Source: Marinimicrobium agarilyticum DSM 16975 | GTDB lineage: Bacteria; Pseudomonadota; Gammaproteobacteria; Pseudomonadales; Cellvibrionaceae | Reading direction: 5' to 3' | Assembly: GCF_000423345.1 (NCBI RefSeq) | Contig: NZ_AUHU01000009.1 | Location: 1 to 64,000 of the forward strand | Length of the DNA: 64,000 nucleotides | Shown here: positions 37,868 to 48,109 of the stretch, in pieces | Numbering within the stretch: the first letter of the stretch is position 1 | Layout of the letters: every line of letters begins with the position of its first letter | Position numbers and translations under genes: made by a program | The notes under the pieces: generated by a model | Databases searched by the model: none | What the model was told of the DNA's origin: nothing | What the model saw: only the letters and a program-made list of their open reading frames with translations

Positions 37868-39025
37868 TTATCTCCGATTTTTTGGGTTTGTGGAACTCCA
37901 TTGCAACGTCGACTCGGGGGCGACGCGGTCATACAACACCCGTTCTTCCGTGCCCTCGAGGTTCGTGGTCCGCAAGGACAAACGCCTCGCGTCCAACTGC
38001 TCCGCATAGAGGTACGCGATGCGTTCCTCTCCCGGAGAGAACACCGGTGCTCCGTGTCGGCCGGGGCCACTGGTGACCGCCTGGCGGTGCCCCTGCTCGT
38101 CGACACGAAAAACCTGCATGCTGCCGCGGTAGACTTTTTCGCGCTTTTTCTCATCGTAAAAAAACTCGAAATCCACCAGCGCCGAATACAGAATGGTGTC
38201 ACCGTCGTCCGACCAATCGATGGGTTCTTGCACGTCGGCGTCCGGATCGGACAATAAGGTGCGCTCGCCCGTGGCAAGCTCATAGCGATAAAGCCGTCGG
38301 GCATCATCGGGGCTGTTGACGATATAGGCCAACGCCTCTCCTGTGGGTGACCAACTGACCGAGGTGATAACCGCTCCGGCGGCTTCGGGCGTTATCGCCA
38401 CCACCTCCCGGTTGCCCTGCTCCAAGTCCAACAGCGCCAAGTGCGACTGGCCCGGAGAAAACAATACAGCGGCCAACTGGGTACCGTCTGGCGACCAGCT
38501 GAAATCGAGAATATCGCGCGCCGAGGTGACCGAAACCGGCTCGGCGTTTGCCTCGGGCACGTACTGAAGCCTGGTCCGATTCGACTCGGCGAGCAGAAAC
38601 GCAATGCGCTGGCCCTCGGGGCCGAACTGCGGCGCCATGGTGCTGCCAGCACTCTCGGTCAGCGCGGTGGGAGACTCGTCGCCTGGCGCCCAGAGAAACA
38701 CCTGAAAGCGCTCACGGCGCTGACTCAGATCAATGCCGCTTTGCGGACGACGGTTGGACATAAAAACAATGCGGCCGTCATCGGCCACATCAGGATGTAG
38801 GTCGCGCCAGTTTTGACTGACAAGAATAGGGCTGACGTCGCCCTGTTCGTCGGCTCGTTGCAACTGCGTTGCAGGACCCAGGGTCTGGGCCAGAAAAATC
38901 AAAGAGCCGTTATCCACGGCTGAGGACGGACCAGAGGTTTGGCAGCCCGCCGAAAAAATCAACATGGCACTCAACAAAAGCAGGTGCCCTTTTACCGATT
39001 CAATGCTTAACCATTTAACGTTCAT
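37868..39025 (-). CDS. TolB-like beta-propeller lipoprotein, coupled to the GH9 gene
   Basis: 385 residues from ATG 39025 (AAAGGGAG 14 nt upstream; the GTG at 39040 overlaps the box). Lipobox SAGC gives an acylated Cys. The mature part has repeated PD40/WD40-like blades: [91 protein letters not shown]. Such six-bladed propellers act as protein- or ligand-binding scaffolds at the outer membrane. The 5-bp gap to the cellulase suggests a job tied to that enzyme, for example anchoring or polysaccharide sensing (inference). Confidence 0.85.
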   Translation of the reverse strand: MNVKWLSIESVKGHLLLLSAMLIFSAGCQTSGPSSAVDNGSLIFLAQTLGPATQLQRADEQGDVSPILVSQNWRDLHPDVADDGRIVFMSNRRPQSGIDLSQRRERFQVFLWAPGDESPTALTESAGSTMAPQFGPEGQRIAFLLAESNRTRLQYVPEANAEPVSVTSARDILDFSWSPDGTQLAAVLFSPGQSHLALLDLEQGNREVVAITPEAAGAVITSVSWSPTGEALAYIVNSPDDARRLYRYELATGERTLLSDPDADVQEPIDWSDDGDTILYSALVDFEFFYDEKKREKVYRGSMQVFRVDEQGHRQAVTSGPGRHGAPVFSPGEERIAYLYAEQLDARRLSLRTTNLEGTEERVLYDRVAPESTLQWSSTNPKNRR

Positions 39026-39098
39026 GAAGTGTTTGGACACTCCCTTTCAAAGGTGGGGGATCAGACAGACAAGCGCCGCCCCGAAGGGCAGCGTTGCC

Positions 39099-39131
39099 GG
39101 GCTCGCTGAAAAGGGGGTCAACAGCGAGCCC
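39099..39131 (-). terminator. Hairpin downstream of the GH6 gene
   Basis: Perfect 10-bp inverted repeat GGGCTCGCTG / CAGCGAGCCC with a 13-nt loop, 27 bp after the GH6 stop. No T-tract follows on the minus strand, so it is a weak intrinsic terminator or an mRNA-stabilising hairpin. Confidence 0.45.
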
Positions 39132-39157
39132 TCATTCGCCTTTCTTATCGCACTGGT

Positions 39158-41149
39158 TTAATCCAGCGGAGGATAGGCATTGTCGAGCAGCAGATCGAAC
39201 GCTTCGGGGAACCAGCGGCCCGCGTGAGGCGCGTTGGGCAGTGCGCCCGTGGGAACACCCGCGTCCGGATTGTTTTCGTCAGGACCGCACATAGGATCGT
39301 GCTGCTTGGCGGGATCGTTCGGGTCCGGCTCGAAGTCAGCAGTGGAGATACCGTCGGACTCACCCTGCGGTTTCACCCAAACATAGGCATCGATACCGGG
39401 AGCCGGATTGGCCTGTGGACGCTCACCGACACCGCCGGGCTGGTTACACCAGTTACCGCGATGGTAACGACGGTCGATACGGGATTCGTCGACATAGGTA
39501 TCCAGATCACTGCTATCGGAGACGCCCGTGGGACGATCCGGTCCACCCCAACCGTTACGGCCAGTATCAATCAGCATACCGATATCACTCGGGAAGCCGT
39601 TCTGGATCATGGCATCGCGCCAATCCTGAGCAAATTCCAACTCGCCGAAGTAGGGGTTCCATTCGTAGAACGACGCGGAACGCACCGGCTGACCGCCCAC
39701 CTGCAGGCTGGGATCGGGCAGATACGGCTCTTCCAGCGGTGTGTAGTTGGCCGAGTTGGTGACATAACCGGCAATACTATCAACGCCTTTTTCAGTGCCC
39801 TTCACGGTATCGCCAATCAGCTGAACCGCTTCGGAGAAGTTGTCGCTCCAGCCGAGCCAGCCACTGTGGGCAATGTCGACATAAGAGTAAACGTTGGGCA
39901 GATCGCCCAACTCGTTCAGCGCATGCTGAATGCCATCAGCGTAGCCGCCGGGACCGGCCGCTTCCTGACAGTCGGGCTCATCCAGATTGGTGACCAGGTT
40001 GGGCAGAGAATCCACCTCGATGATCGCCACGATGTGCAGGTCGCTGTACTTGGGCAGGCTCAGGATCTCCTTGATCGGTGCGATGTATTCGTCCTGGTAG
40101 AGCTGGAAGCCGTTCTCAGAGATGCGCAGCTCGCCGTTTGACGCCAGCGCTGCACAGTCGCGGTTGGGCAGGTTGTAGACCACAAACATGAAGGTCTCGG
40201 CACCCTGGTTCAAAGCTTCATCCAGATGTCCCTTCAACCCGATGCCATCGGTGATTGCGCCTCGGCGGTCCATCCACACGGCGGAGGGCTCGTTGGCGAT
40301 AGCTTCGCCACCGGGCCGAGCCATGGCATTTTCGGACCACATCGGGTTCACGTACATCTGAGTGCCTTCAAACGGATTATCCACTCGCACGTAGTCACCA
40401 TCGGGAGCGCTTGAGGAGGCACTGCTGGCGCTTGAGCTGACCGAGGAGCTAACCGATGAAGAAACGCTGGAGCTCACGGAACTGCTCACGCTGGAGCTGA
40501 CGCTCGAGGCGACGGAGGATTCGCTGCTGGAGTTGTTTCCTCCCACAACGCCATAAGGAGCGGGCTGCGATTCGCAGGTGGTGCGCGATACACAGCTTTC
40601 GCCGTCTTCATAACCCCAACCGCTCTGGGTGTCTGAGCACAAGGAATAGGTGGTGCCATACCAGTTACACTGCAGACCTTCCCCGTCGGGCGCACTGCTG
40701 ACGGAGCTGCTCTGGGCTTCAGAGGACGCCACGGAAGAGGCCACTGAGCTGGCGCTGGACGAGGACGTGCCGCCGTCACACAGCGTCCCTTCCAACGTGG
40801 GCTGCTCTGCGGAACCGCCGTTTTTGTTGCCCTGAAAACCGAAGCTGACCGACTGGCCTGGCTGCAGGGTACCGTTCCAGCCCATATCGGTAGCAGTGTA
40901 CGGGTTGCTACCGGAGATCTGGGCGTTCCAGCTGTTGGTCAACTGGTTGCTGTTGTACTGCCAGTTTACGTCCCAGCCGTTTACGGTACTGTTACCATCG
41001 TTGGTAACGGTGATTTCTGCCGTGTAGCCTGAGCTCCATTCATTGCTGATGGAGTAGCTACAGTCAGCTGCCGCGCCGTGACTGGCGGCGGCAATAGCCA
41101 ACCCCAGTACTGCCGACAAACCACTGCCTTTTTTGAATGTCGTTATCAT
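39158..41149 (-). CDS. GH6 cellulase (cellobiohydrolase/endoglucanase) with N-terminal CBM2 and CBM10
   Basis: 663 residues from ATG 41149 (AAGGAG 10 nt upstream). Signal peptide ends near SHGAAA. The CBM2 comes first (CSYSISNEWSSGYTAEITV), then a linker, a CBM10 (CNWYGTTYSLCSD...CESQPAPYGVVGG), a long Ser/Val linker and the C-terminal GH6 domain. GH6 landmarks: VVYNLPNRDCAALASNGE (catalytic Asp region), IDTGRNGWGG, and DAYVWVKPQGESDG. GH6 enzymes invert at beta-1,4-glucan and often act from the non-reducing end; whether it is exo- or endo-acting cannot be decided here. The module order is the mirror of the GH9 and GH5 neighbours. Confidence 0.95.
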   Translation of the reverse strand: MITTFKKGSGLSAVLGLAIAAASHGAAADCSYSISNEWSSGYTAEITVTNDGNSTVNGWDVNWQYNSNQLTNSWNAQISGSNPYTATDMGWNGTLQPGQSVSFGFQGNKNGGSAEQPTLEGTLCDGGTSSSSASSVASSVASSEAQSSSVSSAPDGEGLQCNWYGTTYSLCSDTQSGWGYEDGESCVSRTTCESQPAPYGVVGGNNSSSESSVASSVSSSVSSSVSSSVSSSVSSSVSSSASSASSSAPDGDYVRVDNPFEGTQMYVNPMWSENAMARPGGEAIANEPSAVWMDRRGAITDGIGLKGHLDEALNQGAETFMFVVYNLPNRDCAALASNGELRISENGFQLYQDEYIAPIKEILSLPKYSDLHIVAIIEVDSLPNLVTNLDEPDCQEAAGPGGYADGIQHALNELGDLPNVYSYVDIAHSGWLGWSDNFSEAVQLIGDTVKGTEKGVDSIAGYVTNSANYTPLEEPYLPDPSLQVGGQPVRSASFYEWNPYFGELEFAQDWRDAMIQNGFPSDIGMLIDTGRNGWGGPDRPTGVSDSSDLDTYVDESRIDRRYHRGNWCNQPGGVGERPQANPAPGIDAYVWVKPQGESDGISTADFEPDPNDPAKQHDPMCGPDENNPDAGVPTGALPNAPHAGRWFPEAFDLLLDNAYPPLD

Positions 41150-41286
41150 TGTGTGGAATCTCCTTAACACTTATTGTGAGAGAATAAAGTACTGCCGTTT
41201 TCAAGGCGTCCTTCCCCTCCCTGTCGAACCGCGCCGCGTCTTTTCAAAATAGTCACGGTCGGTTGTCTGGCCCTGACGGGCGCCTG

Positions 41287-41317
41287 TGCCCGCGCCGTAA
41301 CATCTCCGGCGCGGGCA
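41287..41317 (-). terminator. Strong GC hairpin downstream of the GH5 gene
   Basis: Perfect 11-bp inverted repeat TGCCCGCGCCG / CGGCGCGGGCA with a 9-nt loop, about 55 bp after the GH5 stop and before the GH6 gene. No T-run follows. Possible terminator or attenuator. Confidence 0.45.
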
Positions 41318-41370
41318 CCCCCTGACCGCCCGCTATTTTTAAACAGCGCACGGCCGGAAGTTCTACATAA

Positions 41371-43020
41371 TCAATTGCAAGGTCCGCCCGTTACCGCCGG
41401 TACCGCGGCGGCGCTACTGCCTTTGCTGACCTGGAAGCCAAACTCCACAGATTGGCCCGGCTGGATGGTGCCGTTCCATCCCATATCCGTCGCGGAATAG
41501 GGATTGCTTCCCTCAATCTGCGCATTCCAGCCATTGGTCACTTGTGAAGCATCGCTGTACTCCCAGTTCACCGACCAGCCGTTGATGGCGGTATTGCCGT
41601 CGTTGTGAATGCGGATCGCTGCGGTATAGCCAGTGTTCCATTCGTTGCTCACCAGATACTCACAGTTGCCTGTCGTGTCGGGCTCCGAACTGCTTGAGGA
41701 GGAACTGACGCTGGAAGAAGCCACTGAGGAACTTACAGAGGAGCTCACCGAAGAACTGGAGGATGAGGGGACGGATGAACTGGAGCCGCTTTCACCCACG
41801 ATCCCGTAAGGCGCCGGTTGCGATTGGCAGCTGACGGGCCCGACGCAACTTTCACTATTTTCCCAGCCCCAGCCACTTTGTGTGTCTTCACACAACGGGT
41901 AAAGCGTGCCGTACCAGTTGCACTGTTGACCGCTCGCCACTGAACTGCTGCTGGAGGAAATGCTGGAGCTGACCGACGAACTTGAACTGATTGATGAGCT
42001 CACCGATGAACGGGACGATTCACTGGAAGAGCTCTGGCCGCTGTACACCGATGCGGTTTCGGCCGTGGCTCGAAGACCATTGCTGCTGTTAATCAGAAAA
42101 TCACCCCAACCGGACAGGTTGTTCACATCCCAGTTCAGAGCAATATCGAGCGAGTCCACCTCACTGCTGTTTCCGGACCAGGACCAGCCCGCATAGCCAA
42201 TATTGTACTGCTCGGCCACCGCGAGAATGGAGGCTTCATCCACGTCATTCCCGTAATGGTCGGCGCCGAACTCGCCCACGATTAGCGGCAGATTGTGAGT
42301 GTCCAGGAAGGTGGAGACATAGTTTTCAATGGTGCTTCGATCCTGGTACACCTCGTACATGTGCACGCTGAACATAGTGTTGTTCAACGCATCGGCGGCG
42401 GCGACGGTCGAGGCGTTGTCGCGCATAACGTTCTGCCAATCCTGGCCCCAGTTGGCGGCATCGACCAGCAAAGTGTGAGTCAGGCCAGCATCACGCAGGC
42501 GCTGAATGGCATCGACGTGCCCGTCGATCCAGGTACTTTCGGGAACACCATTGCCGAAGGGCTCATTGGCAATATTGATGATGACGTAATCTTCCTGACC
42601 CTGTAGGACATCTGCAATATCGATCCAGTAATCCACGGTGGAGGACAGTTCTCCTGCGGCGGACTCCTCGCCGGACCCGGTCACATCATGCACTTCGAGA
42701 ATGGCGACCAATTCGTTTTCTTTACACCACTCAATCACTTGTGCCACATCCGAGGCGCTGTTGCGATTCCAGCGCTGTCCGTCTGACAGAACGATACGAA
42801 CCGCATTCGCATCGACGCTGGCAATGTCCTGCAGCGCCTGCTCGGTACGGCTGGTAAACCAGGTGTGGGCGTGGTTGATCCCTCGAATCACAAATGGATT
42901 GCCGTTATCGTCCAGAAGCTGGGTTCCCGATACCTGAAAACCTGCCTGAACACTCATTGCCGTTGACAGTGCCGTGGCGCAAACGGTTGCGCCCAGCAGT
43001 GCTTTTTTCATAACACGCAT
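41371..43020 (-). CDS. GH5 (subfamily 8-like) beta-mannanase with CBM10 and CBM2
   Basis: 549 residues from ATG 43020 (GAGG 8 nt upstream). Signal peptide ends near VQA (26). The catalytic domain (27-325) opens [20 protein letters not shown] and matches bacterial GH5_8 mannanases more than cellulases. The acid/base is Glu153 ([10 protein letters not shown]) and the nucleophile Glu250 ([10 protein letters not shown]). A Ser-rich linker, CBM10 ([13 protein letters not shown]), linker and CBM2 ([19 protein letters not shown]) follow. Secreted enzyme expected to cut beta-1,4-mannans; endoglucanase activity is the alternative. Confidence 0.93.
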   Translation of the reverse strand: MRVMKKALLGATVCATALSTAMSVQAGFQVSGTQLLDDNGNPFVIRGINHAHTWFTSRTEQALQDIASVDANAVRIVLSDGQRWNRNSASDVAQVIEWCKENELVAILEVHDVTGSGEESAAGELSSTVDYWIDIADVLQGQEDYVIINIANEPFGNGVPESTWIDGHVDAIQRLRDAGLTHTLLVDAANWGQDWQNVMRDNASTVAAADALNNTMFSVHMYEVYQDRSTIENYVSTFLDTHNLPLIVGEFGADHYGNDVDEASILAVAEQYNIGYAGWSWSGNSSEVDSLDIALNWDVNNLSGWGDFLINSSNGLRATAETASVYSGQSSSSESSRSSVSSSISSSSSVSSSISSSSSSVASGQQCNWYGTLYPLCEDTQSGWGWENSESCVGPVSCQSQPAPYGIVGESGSSSSVPSSSSSSVSSSVSSSVASSSVSSSSSSSEPDTTGNCEYLVSNEWNTGYTAAIRIHNDGNTAINGWSVNWEYSDASQVTNGWNAQIEGSNPYSATDMGWNGTIQPGQSVEFGFQVSKGSSAAAVPAVTGGPCN

Positions 43021-43533
43021 GGCTATTGCCTCTTTATTGTGTTGATGGGGTTTTGTGGTGTCACCGGTTTTCGCTCCTCAAAAAGAGCGAAGCGGCTGCA
43101 CTCACAGCGAGTGACTTCAAAACAACCCAAGCACCCCGAACGGCTATGATTTTCCTTATCCCACCGTGACTTTTTATTATCGATTATTGGTAGCTGTCGC
43201 GTTTATCTTCATGGCGATAACGCTTTAGCAATTTATCTGAAGGCGTCGTCACGAAAACCGCAGACACACTAAGACACTCTTTGACTATAAGACAAGAAGA
43301 AGAGAGCAGAACTGGCGTCAAAACACGCGCACTGCGTCACGCTTTAAAAAAGTCAACATGAAAGTAACGAAACGATCACAAAAAAGACGGCATCATCGTC
43401 AAAAGTTTTCGATCCGTGCTATGACTTTTTCTAAATAATGCAGCTGGCTGTTATTTAGTTTCTAAATATGAAGAGGCTTTACACGAAAAAGCCGGCGCAA
43501 GGCCGGCTTTAATCAGGAAGGAAAGAGCGGTTA
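43021..43533. other. Upstream region of the GH5 gene
   Basis: 513 bp without a convincing gene. AT-rich, carrying the promoter region of the GH5 gene and, at its distal end, the terminator of the CBM32 gene. I could not assign a -10/-35 pair or an operator. Confidence 0.5.
43484..43511 (-). terminator. Intrinsic terminator of the CBM32 gene
   Basis: AAAGCCGGC / GCCGGCTTT hairpin with a 5-nt loop, followed on the minus strand by a T-run, 22 bp after the stop codon. Confidence 0.85.
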
Positions 43534-45042
43534 CTATAGCGGTTGAATAGGCACGAATTCGCTGTAGAGACCGTTGGTGTCGTAAACCGCAATGGAGAAA
43601 AGATAAACCCCCTCGCTCACCATCAACTCATAATCCGTTGCGTACGGATCTTCCACCATAATGGTAGTGGGATCAGCATCCACACCCGTTTGATAGCGAA
43701 TCTCATAGCCACCGATCTCAGACAGCTCCAGATAATGACCGTTCTCGCGCTGATCCGGGGTTGTCCACTCCAGTCGAACGGCACCGCTGATTACCGACGC
43801 ATCCACTGTGGATACGGAAATCACATCACTCAGTGCTGACCGGTTCCCCGCCGCATCGCTGGCCCGGACCTGATAGTCGTATTCGGTCGCAGGGAGCAAG
43901 TTTCCGTCGTGGTATTCGGTCACCGGAGCCAAAAGCTCCGCGACCATCTGGCCATCGCGATACACTTCGTAGCTCAGCACGCCTTCATTGTCTGAGGAGA
44001 CGTTCCATTGAAGCGCGACGGAAACCGGTCCCTGCATCTGACTGGTCAGACCCGCAGGAACGGTCGGCGCGACCGCGTCAACGACCGGCTCGGTGCCGCT
44101 GGTGTCGCCATCATCGCTGCCAGAACCGTCGCCACCGCTTCCAGTTCCACCGGTATAGCCGCCGCCAACCCCCGGGGATACACTGGCGTAGCCATAAGCT
44201 TCCAATTCCCAGAGGGAGTGGCCCCAACGGGTCGCGCGGCTGAAACCTTCCACCCGCAAGTAACGTCCGTGGCCCGACAAGCTGAGCTCGTCCAGCCCTC
44301 CGTCGCTGTCACTCACGCTGTCAATCGTGGTCCAGGTGGCCCCATCGTCGGAGGTTTGAATGTCGTAGTCCGTCGAATAGGAGTTCTGCCAATGAAGCTT
44401 TAGGCTGGTAATCTGGTGGCTCTCACCCAGGTCGACCGCAATCCACTGGTGATCGCTGAACTCACTGGACCAGCGGGTATTCGGGTCACCATCGATCGCA
44501 TGGTCTGCCACAAAGCGCGGATCCCCTTTTTCGATGCTCGATGCGTTCGCTGCTTTGTTTAATGCAATCGGACCGACAATCGGGTGGCCGTGCACTTCCA
44601 GCTCCCACAGAGAGTGTCCCCACCGAGTGGCGCGACGATAACCCTCAATGCGGACATAACGAGCCTGGGCTCCAAGCGCGTGCTGGTCCAATCCACCATC
44701 ACTGTCGATCTGAGAGTACACGGTTTCCCAGTTCTCTCCGTCCACGGAAACCTGAATGTCATAGTCCTTGGAGTAGGAGTTCTGCCAATGAAGGTTGATA
44801 CCAGTCAGTTGATACGTTGCTTCCAGATCAACACTGATCCACTGGTGGTCCGAGAATTCGCTGGACCAACGACTGCCGGCATCGCCGTCAACGGCGTAAG
44901 ACGGTGCCAGAGAGGCCAGGCCTTTCTCAATGCTGGAAGCCTGGACAGGCTTTCCCAGAGCAAGGTTGGTAGAGGCAGAAGCCAGGACAGAGAGCGGCGC
45001 CAGGAGCGAGGTGGCCAGTACAGCGGAGACGATTTTTTTCAT
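43534..45042 (-). CDS. Secreted protein with two CBM32 (F5/8 type C) domains and FN3-like domains, no catalytic domain
   Basis: 502 residues, ATG 45042, signal peptide ending near VLASA. Two discoidin-like domains (about 25-155 and 160-290) share landmarks NLALGKPVQASSIEKG / ALNKAANASSIEKG, RWSSEFSDHQWI and ATRWGHSLWELE. A Gly/Ser/Asp linker follows, then a clear FN3 domain (APTVPAGLTSQMQGPVSVAL...) and a second FN3-like domain to the end. No hydrolase, lyase or esterase motif is present. Probably a secreted polysaccharide-binding or adhesion protein expressed beside the cellulases. Confidence 0.88.
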   Translation of the reverse strand: MKKIVSAVLATSLLAPLSVLASASTNLALGKPVQASSIEKGLASLAPSYAVDGDAGSRWSSEFSDHQWISVDLEATYQLTGINLHWQNSYSKDYDIQVSVDGENWETVYSQIDSDGGLDQHALGAQARYVRIEGYRRATRWGHSLWELEVHGHPIVGPIALNKAANASSIEKGDPRFVADHAIDGDPNTRWSSEFSDHQWIAVDLGESHQITSLKLHWQNSYSTDYDIQTSDDGATWTTIDSVSDSDGGLDELSLSGHGRYLRVEGFSRATRWGHSLWELEAYGYASVSPGVGGGYTGGTGSGGDGSGSDDGDTSGTEPVVDAVAPTVPAGLTSQMQGPVSVALQWNVSSDNEGVLSYEVYRDGQMVAELLAPVTEYHDGNLLPATEYDYQVRASDAAGNRSALSDVISVSTVDASVISGAVRLEWTTPDQRENGHYLELSEIGGYEIRYQTGVDADPTTIMVEDPYATDYELMVSEGVYLFSIAVYDTNGLYSEFVPIQPL

Positions 45043-45654
45043 TTGAAACCTCTAAGGTGGTCGATGGTTATCGCTCACCTCCAAGGTTCGCGGGTCAGGG
45101 GTCGTCAGGCGGACTCCCGCCGTCGCCCTCAACCCACCGGGAAGAAGCGATAAATCTGTTGCAGGTACAGCCCGTTGAGCTATTCATAAAGGGATTCCAT
45201 CCGACCGTTAAATAGCGTGCTCATGTGTGACAGGGGCCTGTTGCCATCGCTGTCGAAGTGGAGAATAGGGATTTTAGGATCACTGTCAAAAGAGCTTTTA
45301 AGCGTCATTACCGCAAGAAAATTGACAGCCCATGCCGGCTTAAAGTTAGTGAGCGCAAACTTTTTAAACTTCAAATAAATGAAGAGATGGCACGCAGTTA
45401 TTCATCGAACCCGTGCATGGCATTAAAAGCTTCTTAAAATTTGATTTGTGCGCCGGCCGAGCCGGCGAGCGCGCCAGCAAACTGACGCTTTCTGGAGTGT
45501 GCTCAGAACCAATTGATAACGAATCTGTTCGCAGAGAGAGGGGACGGTATATGTCGATTTAGATTCATAACCGGATTATCAGGTGGAGGGGGTATTTATA
45601 ATGAAATAATTGAATAAAAAGCAGATTATGACATCGTTTGCAGTGAATTTAAGA
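45043..45654. other. Region upstream of the CBM32 gene
   Basis: About 610 bp, more AT-rich than the neighbours. It contains a GC palindrome GCGCCGGC-CGA-GCCGGCG (45449-45467) and a 64-codon minus-strand ORF (45180-45374, TTG start, no ribosome-binding site) that I do not accept as a gene. Probably promoter DNA plus decayed sequence. Confidence 0.4.
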
Positions 45655-45696
45655 CCGAAGAAAACGAGGGAGGCGCCAGCTTCCGACGCCGCCCTC
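45655..45696 (-). terminator. Terminator of the ABC exporter operon
   Basis: Stem GAGGGCGGCG / CGCCTCCCTC with one mismatch, followed on the minus strand by GTTTTCTTC, just after the permease stop at 45706. Confidence 0.7.
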
Positions 45697-45705
45697 TCCG
45701 CGATG

Positions 45706-46467
45706 TCAGGGCTTTATTTTGTAGCCGGTTTTGAACAACCAGGTGACGATACCCAGGCACACCAACATAAACACGACAATCATCGTCAGACTGATCCCTA
45801 CACCCACGTCCGAGACGCCGTAAAAGCTCCAACGAAAACCACTGACCAGGTAGACCACGGGGTTGAACAGGGTGATGGTCTGCCAGAGCGGCGGCAGCAT
45901 CTGAATCGAGTAGAAGCTGCCACCGAGAAAGGCCAGCGGCGTTATAATCATCATTGGCACCACTTGCAACTGCTCGAAACTCTCGGCCATGACGCCGATG
46001 ATGAAGCCGAACAGACTGAAGCTGACGCAAGTGAACACCAGAAAGCCCAGCATCCAGAAGGGATGCTCAATCGAGTAGTCGACAAAAATCCGGGCGGTCA
46101 GAAGAATGATCAGACCGAGAATCACCGACTTGGTGGCGGCCGCCCCAACAAAGCCGATGACAATCTCCAAGGAAGAGACTGGTGCTGACAGAATTTCATA
46201 CATGGTGCCGGTGAATTTGGGCATATAAATACCGAAGGCCGCGTTGGACGTACTTTCGTTCAGGACGGTCAACATAATCAGCCCAGGAACGATGTAAGCG
46301 CCATAGCTGACCCCATCAATCGCCACCATCCGGGAACCGATCGCCGCCCCAAAGACGACGAAATAGAGCGAGGTTGAGAGCACCGGTGAGGCAATGCTCT
46401 GCATCAGCGTTCGCCAGGCCCGGGCGAGTTCGAACAGATAGATGGCTCTGATCGCGTGACCATTCAT
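45706..46467 (-). CDS. ABC-2 type exporter permease
   Basis: 253 residues with six hydrophobic segments and the ABC-2 signature region ([25 protein letters not shown]). It pairs with the ATPase encoded immediately upstream; the two genes overlap by 4 bp. YadH/NodJ-like half of a drug or polysaccharide exporter in the inner membrane. Substrate unknown. Confidence 0.9.
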   Translation of the reverse strand: MNGHAIRAIYLFELARAWRTLMQSIASPVLSTSLYFVVFGAAIGSRMVAIDGVSYGAYIVPGLIMLTVLNESTSNAAFGIYMPKFTGTMYEILSAPVSSLEIVIGFVGAAATKSVILGLIILLTARIFVDYSIEHPFWMLGFLVFTCVSFSLFGFIIGVMAESFEQLQVVPMMIITPLAFLGGSFYSIQMLPPLWQTITLFNPVVYLVSGFRWSFYGVSDVGVGISLTMIVVFMLVCLGIVTWLFKTGYKIKP

Positions 46468-47390
46468 ACTTTTTCCTCCACGAGGCTGACAAAAATATCT
46501 TCCAGGGAGCTTTGGGAGGTATGAAGATCCCGATAGTCCAACCCCTCATCCGACAGGGACCGAAGCAGCCGCGCGATCGCCGCCTGGTCACTCTGGTGAT
46601 CGTACTGGTAGGTCAATTGCATTCCGTCCTCGGACAGGGACAGTGAGTAAGCGCTCAAGGCAGAGGGAATCTGTTCGATCGGCTCGACCAGCTGCAGACT
46701 AAGCTGCTTCTTCCCGAGCTTTTCCATCAGGTCGTGCTTGTCTTCGACCAGGATCAACTCCCCGCGCTGGATCACCCCCACCCGGTCGGCCATATCTTCA
46801 GCTTCTTCGATGTAGTGTGTCGTCAGAATGATAGTGACACCGTTATCCCGAAGCTGGCGAATCATCTCCCACATATCCCGCCGCAACTCCACATCGACGC
46901 CGGCGGTCGGTTCATCGAGAAACAGGATCTTGGGCTCGTAGGCCAGTGCCTTGGCAATCAATACCCGGCGTTTCATCCCGCCGGACAGCGCCATGATCTT
47001 GCTGTCCTTTTTATCCCACAGGGACAGGTCCTTGAGTAACTGTTCAAGGTAAGGACGATTCGGAGCCTTGCCAAACAGCCCCCGGCTGAAAGTCACCGTG
47101 CTCCACACGGTTTCGAAGATATTGACGGCGAGCTCCTGGGGAACCAGGCCGATTAATTGCCGGGCCCGCCGGTAATCCTTGACGATGTCGTACCCATCGG
47201 CCCGCACCTTCCCGGCCGACGGATTCACAATGCCGCAGATAATGCTGATCAGCGTTGTCTTGCCCGCGCCGTTGGGGCCTAACAGCGCGAAAATCTCCCC
47301 TTTACGGATACTGAGGTCGACGTTTTTTAATGCTTGAAAACCGGACTGGTAGGTCTTGCTGAGATTCTGGACTTCGATAATCGGCTGCAC
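46464..47390 (-). CDS. ABC exporter ATP-binding subunit
   Basis: 308 residues. Walker A (GPNGAGKTT), signature (LSGGMKRR), Walker B ([12 protein letters not shown]) and the switch His (TTHYIEEAE) are intact. The roughly 80-residue C-terminal extension is typical of multidrug/YadG-like ATPases. It follows the GyrI-like gene by 8 bp and overlaps the permease gene. Confidence 0.93.
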   Translation of the reverse strand: MQPIIEVQNLSKTYQSGFQALKNVDLSIRKGEIFALLGPNGAGKTTLISIICGIVNPSAGKVRADGYDIVKDYRRARQLIGLVPQELAVNIFETVWSTVTFSRGLFGKAPNRPYLEQLLKDLSLWDKKDSKIMALSGGMKRRVLIAKALAYEPKILFLDEPTAGVDVELRRDMWEMIRQLRDNGVTIILTTHYIEEAEDMADRVGVIQRGELILVEDKHDLMEKLGKKQLSLQLVEPIEQIPSALSAYSLSLSEDGMQLTYQYDHQSDQAAIARLLRSLSDEGLDYRDLHTSQSSLEDIFVSLVEEKV

Positions 47391-47398
47391 CTTGCCTC

Positions 47399-47944
47399 CT
47401 AGAGTGTTCCTGTCATTGTCGCTGTTTCCGCTCGTTCAAGAGGAACCCACACCTGAATATCTCCCCAGCCGGTTCGCGGGTCAAACGATTCCGCATACCG
47501 CTCCAACAACAGGGGACTCTCGTCTCCCTGACGGTTCGGTGTCAGGTGCAATGCCGGCAGGCTGTGCGCAAACACCCGGTGCAGTGTCTGCCGTAGCTCC
47601 GAGACGTGTCCCTGGTGGGGAAATACCGCGTAGCGTTGCCGGGGAATGTCGAAACAATCCCAGTCGTCATTGATGCGTTGGAAGTCGGTGACCTCCACCG
47701 CTGTGAGATAGTCAAAGCCTTGGCTCCCTCGCTTGAACAGCGCCCCATAGCTGGATTTGTCTTTCTGCCCCGGCAGCCACCCCTGGTAGGGAAGAAAGCG
47801 ATTCCATAGACTGGGGATCACCTGATGGGGCAGCCCGTCGATGGGTTCGCGCAATCCGGCGAGATGAATCGGTCCTTCTTCACTGATACCCAACAGCACC
47901 GGGATCGCCGTCGCCTGGGACTTGATTCGTTGCATTCCTGTCAT
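47399..47944 (-). CDS. GyrI-like / AraC-type effector-binding domain protein
   Basis: 181 residues from ATG 47944 (AAGGTGG 5 nt upstream; the GTG at 47953 overlaps the box). The fold resembles the effector-binding domain of AraC/BmrR regulators as a stand-alone protein ([28 protein letters not shown] ... DIQVWVPLE). Stand-alone GyrI-like proteins bind or hydrolyse small toxic molecules or shield gyrase. As first gene of an ABC exporter operon it probably senses or sequesters the exported compound (inference). Confidence 0.8.
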   Translation of the reverse strand: MTGMQRIKSQATAIPVLLGISEEGPIHLAGLREPIDGLPHQVIPSLWNRFLPYQGWLPGQKDKSSYGALFKRGSQGFDYLTAVEVTDFQRINDDWDCFDIPRQRYAVFPHQGHVSELRQTLHRVFAHSLPALHLTPNRQGDESPLLLERYAESFDPRTGWGDIQVWVPLERAETATMTGTL

Positions 47945-48001
47945 AACGTCCACCTTTTTGTTCAGTGTCTTACACCCTTACGGTCGACTGCTGGGAACCA
48001 A

Positions 48002-48100
48002 AATCGACACGTTTCTGCAACCGAGGTGGAATCTAACCGATAAATACGACATTATTTGACGTAGTTTGCCTTCACAATCGACCAAAATATCCAACCGAGG
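48002..48100. promoter_or_regulatory. Tandem operator candidate in the divergent promoter region
   Basis: The sequence AATCGAC-N9-CAACCGAGG occurs twice, at 48002-48026 and 48076-48100, exactly 74 bp apart in the 165-bp gap between the GyrI-like operon and the WYL regulator. The distal copy overlaps the regulator's ribosome-binding site. Likely binding sites of the WYL protein for control of both directions. Confidence 0.6.
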
Positions 48101-48109
48101 GGTAGAGAC

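Noticed and set aside
45180-45374. 64-codon minus-strand ORF
   Set aside because: TTG start, no ribosome-binding site, no recognisable pattern, in an AT-rich intergenic stretch.
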